A stretch of 23,212 nt of DNA from Chloroflexota bacterium. GTDB lineage: Bacteria; Chloroflexota; Limnocylindria; Limnocylindrales; CSP1-4. Below are positions 22,234 through 23,212 of the stretch, piece after piece. Position 1 is the first letter of the stretch. Each line of letters begins with the position of its first letter. Location: contig JAKAMV010000043.1 in assembly GCA_021812735.1 (NCBI GenBank), positions 1 through 23,212 of the forward strand, in the 5' to 3' direction. The position numbers and the translations under genes were made by a program. Under the pieces are notes generated by a model. It was not told the origin of the DNA. It made no database searches and saw nothing but the letters and a program-made list of their open reading frames with translations.

Positions 22234-22296
22234 ATGACCCAGATCCAGCTGATGGACGCCGAGGACCCGGGCGACCTGTCCACGCTCGCGGACTGA
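22234..22296 (+). CDS. 20-residue small ORF upstream of the CPBP protease gene
   Basis: ATG 22234 follows AGGAG (22224-22228) at 5-nt spacing, the best ribosome binding site in this gap, and the ORF ends at TGA 22294-22296, 7 nt before the GTG of the protease gene. The peptide is acidic (TQIQLMDAEDPGDLST core) with no membrane segment. It may be a leader ORF whose translation aids the downstream gene, or chance. It is in a different frame from the protease. Confidence 0.4.
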   Translation: MTQIQLMDAEDPGDLSTLAD

Positions 22297-22303
22297 GACC
22301 GCT

Positions 22304-23173
22304 GTGGACGCCCTGGAGCCCGACGCGGTCGATGTGGGCGCCGGCGGGGCGGCGATCGCGCGGCTGCGGGCGTGGCTCGTGGCGGCTCCCGCGTACCCGC
22401 CAGCCGAGGGCGACCTGCGCACGGTTGAGCTCCTGGGCCTGCGCGTCCCCGTCCGCGCCACGGCGGCGGTCCTGCTGGTCGCCCTGCTGCTGCTGCTCGA
22501 CTACCACGGCCAGGTGACCAGCCTCGTCGCGGCGCTCACCGGCTGGTCGACGGCCTCGGACGCAGACTTCAAGCGGGTCCAGGCCGTCGGGCGGGTGCTC
22601 CTGCTGGCCGGGGTTCCGCTGCTGGCGGTGGTGGTCGGGTTCCGCGACCGGCCGGCCCGCTACGGCCTGCAGGCGGGCGACTGGCGCGCAGGCATCGCGA
22701 TCGCGCTCGGCGGTGCGGTCGCGATGACGCCGGTCGTGCTGGCCATCGCACACATCCCGGCGTTCACCGCCTACTACGCGCCCCAGGCGGCCGCGCCCGC
22801 GCAGGTGTTGCTGACGACAGCCCTCGACGTGCTGCCGGCCGAGTTCTTCTTCCGGGGCTTCCTGCTGTTCGCGCTCCTGCGCGCAGTCGGGCCGATGGCC
22901 GTGGTCCTGGCCACCCTCCCATTCGCGTTCTCCCATCTGGGCAAGCCTGAGGTCGAGACGCTCTCGACGCTCGGCGGCGGGATCCTGTACGGCTGGCTGG
23001 ACTGGCGCACGGGATCGGTCGTGTGGAGCGGCCTGGCGCACGCCTGGATCCTGGGCCTGGTGGTGCTCGCGGCCGGGGCCGCGGGCGCCGCGGCTCCTGA
23101 TATGGAAGGACTTGTCAAGGGGGTGGGGCAGGGCGCGCTCGAGGTCAGGTCCGTGCGACGATGGTCACCCTGA
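22304..23173 (+). CDS. CPBP-family intramembrane protease (Abi/CAAX-like)
   Basis: The 289-residue protein has about seven hydrophobic segments and the CPBP motifs EFFFRGF (Glu-x3-Arg), FAFSHLG (FxxxH) and GLAHAW (third His). The first motif reads AE where most members have EE. Members cleave or process membrane substrates and some act in bacteriocin immunity; the substrate here is unknown. The start is GTG 22304 with no ribosome binding site of its own in the 7-nt gap, so translational coupling to the small ORF is plausible. It ends 39 bp before the window edge. Confidence 0.85.
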   Translation: MDALEPDAVDVGAGGAAIARLRAWLVAAPAYPPAEGDLRTVELLGLRVPVRATAAVLLVALLLLLDYHGQVTSLVAALTGWSTASDADFKRVQAVGRVLLLAGVPLLAVVVGFRDRPARYGLQAGDWRAGIAIALGGAVAMTPVVLAIAHIPAFTAYYAPQAAAPAQVLLTTALDVLPAEFFFRGFLLFALLRAVGPMAVVLATLPFAFSHLGKPEVETLSTLGGGILYGWLDWRTGSVVWSGLAHAWILGLVVLAAGAAGAAAPDMEGLVKGVGQGALEVRSVRRWSP

Positions 23174-23212
23174 TATGCGCGGGTCGGCCGGGCCGTTGCC
23201 GCATGACAGTGA

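Overview
The window is very GC-rich, uses mostly TGA stops, has tightly overlapping genes (ATGA/GTGA junctions) and several promoters whose -10 element lies only 6-7 nt before the start codon, as for leaderless mRNAs. Together with a Mycobacterium-type dCTP deaminase/dUTPase, NrdR, a group II truncated haemoglobin and an arylsulfotransferase-like lipoprotein/Tat protein, this points to an environmental high-GC bacterium, most likely Chloroflexota (Limnocylindria/Ellin6529-like) or Actinomycetota. The phylum is an inference from style, not proven.

Layout. 1-2838: end of an acyl-CoA dehydrogenase, etfB and etfA (electron delivery from acyl-CoA oxidation), and an unknown membrane-anchored protein. 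2845-4850: nrdR-dcd (deoxynucleotide control) behind two NrdR-box-like palindromes, then a metallo-beta-lactamase-fold hydrolase. 4851-5329: a 479-bp convergent intergenic stretch with six palindromic units arranged as two tandem triplets and a G-rich tandem tract. 5330-7701: thiol-redox operon (glutaredoxin-like protein, CcdA, TlpA-like thioredoxin) on the minus strand, divergent from a truncated haemoglobin. 7815-10308: tRNA-Arg(CCU) and a small decayed island: a broken HepT toxin gene, a FitAB/VapBC pair, and a frameshifted NHL lipoprotein gene ending in an alpha/beta-hydrolase remnant. The far edge carries an imperfect 28-bp copy of the tRNA 3' end, as an integrated element would leave.

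10347-13865: a sulfur-transfer module. Cysteine desulfurase and an ArsR-rhodanese fusion regulator overlap on the minus strand, divergent from a DsrE-like sulfur carrier and a flavocytochrome-c-sulfide-dehydrogenase-like flavoprotein. 13887-16545: an M24 peptidase-fold protein lacking usual metal ligands, divergent from a GntR/FCD regulator that overlaps a haloacid-dehalogenase-type HAD gene. 16692-18083: two more HAD phosphatases, each with a palindromic -10 element at the same distance from its ATG. 18293-19795: arylsulfotransferase-like protein with a Tat-like N-terminus and an unresolved start. 19869-21545: EttA translation factor. 21598-22110: flavodoxin-like protein. 22234-23173: a tiny ORF with a good ribosome binding site followed by a CPBP intramembrane protease.

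The most notable items are the palindrome array, the tRNA-flanked decayed island, the sulfur module with its fused regulator, and the leaderless-type promoters. No CRISPR, transposase, integrase or rRNA was seen.
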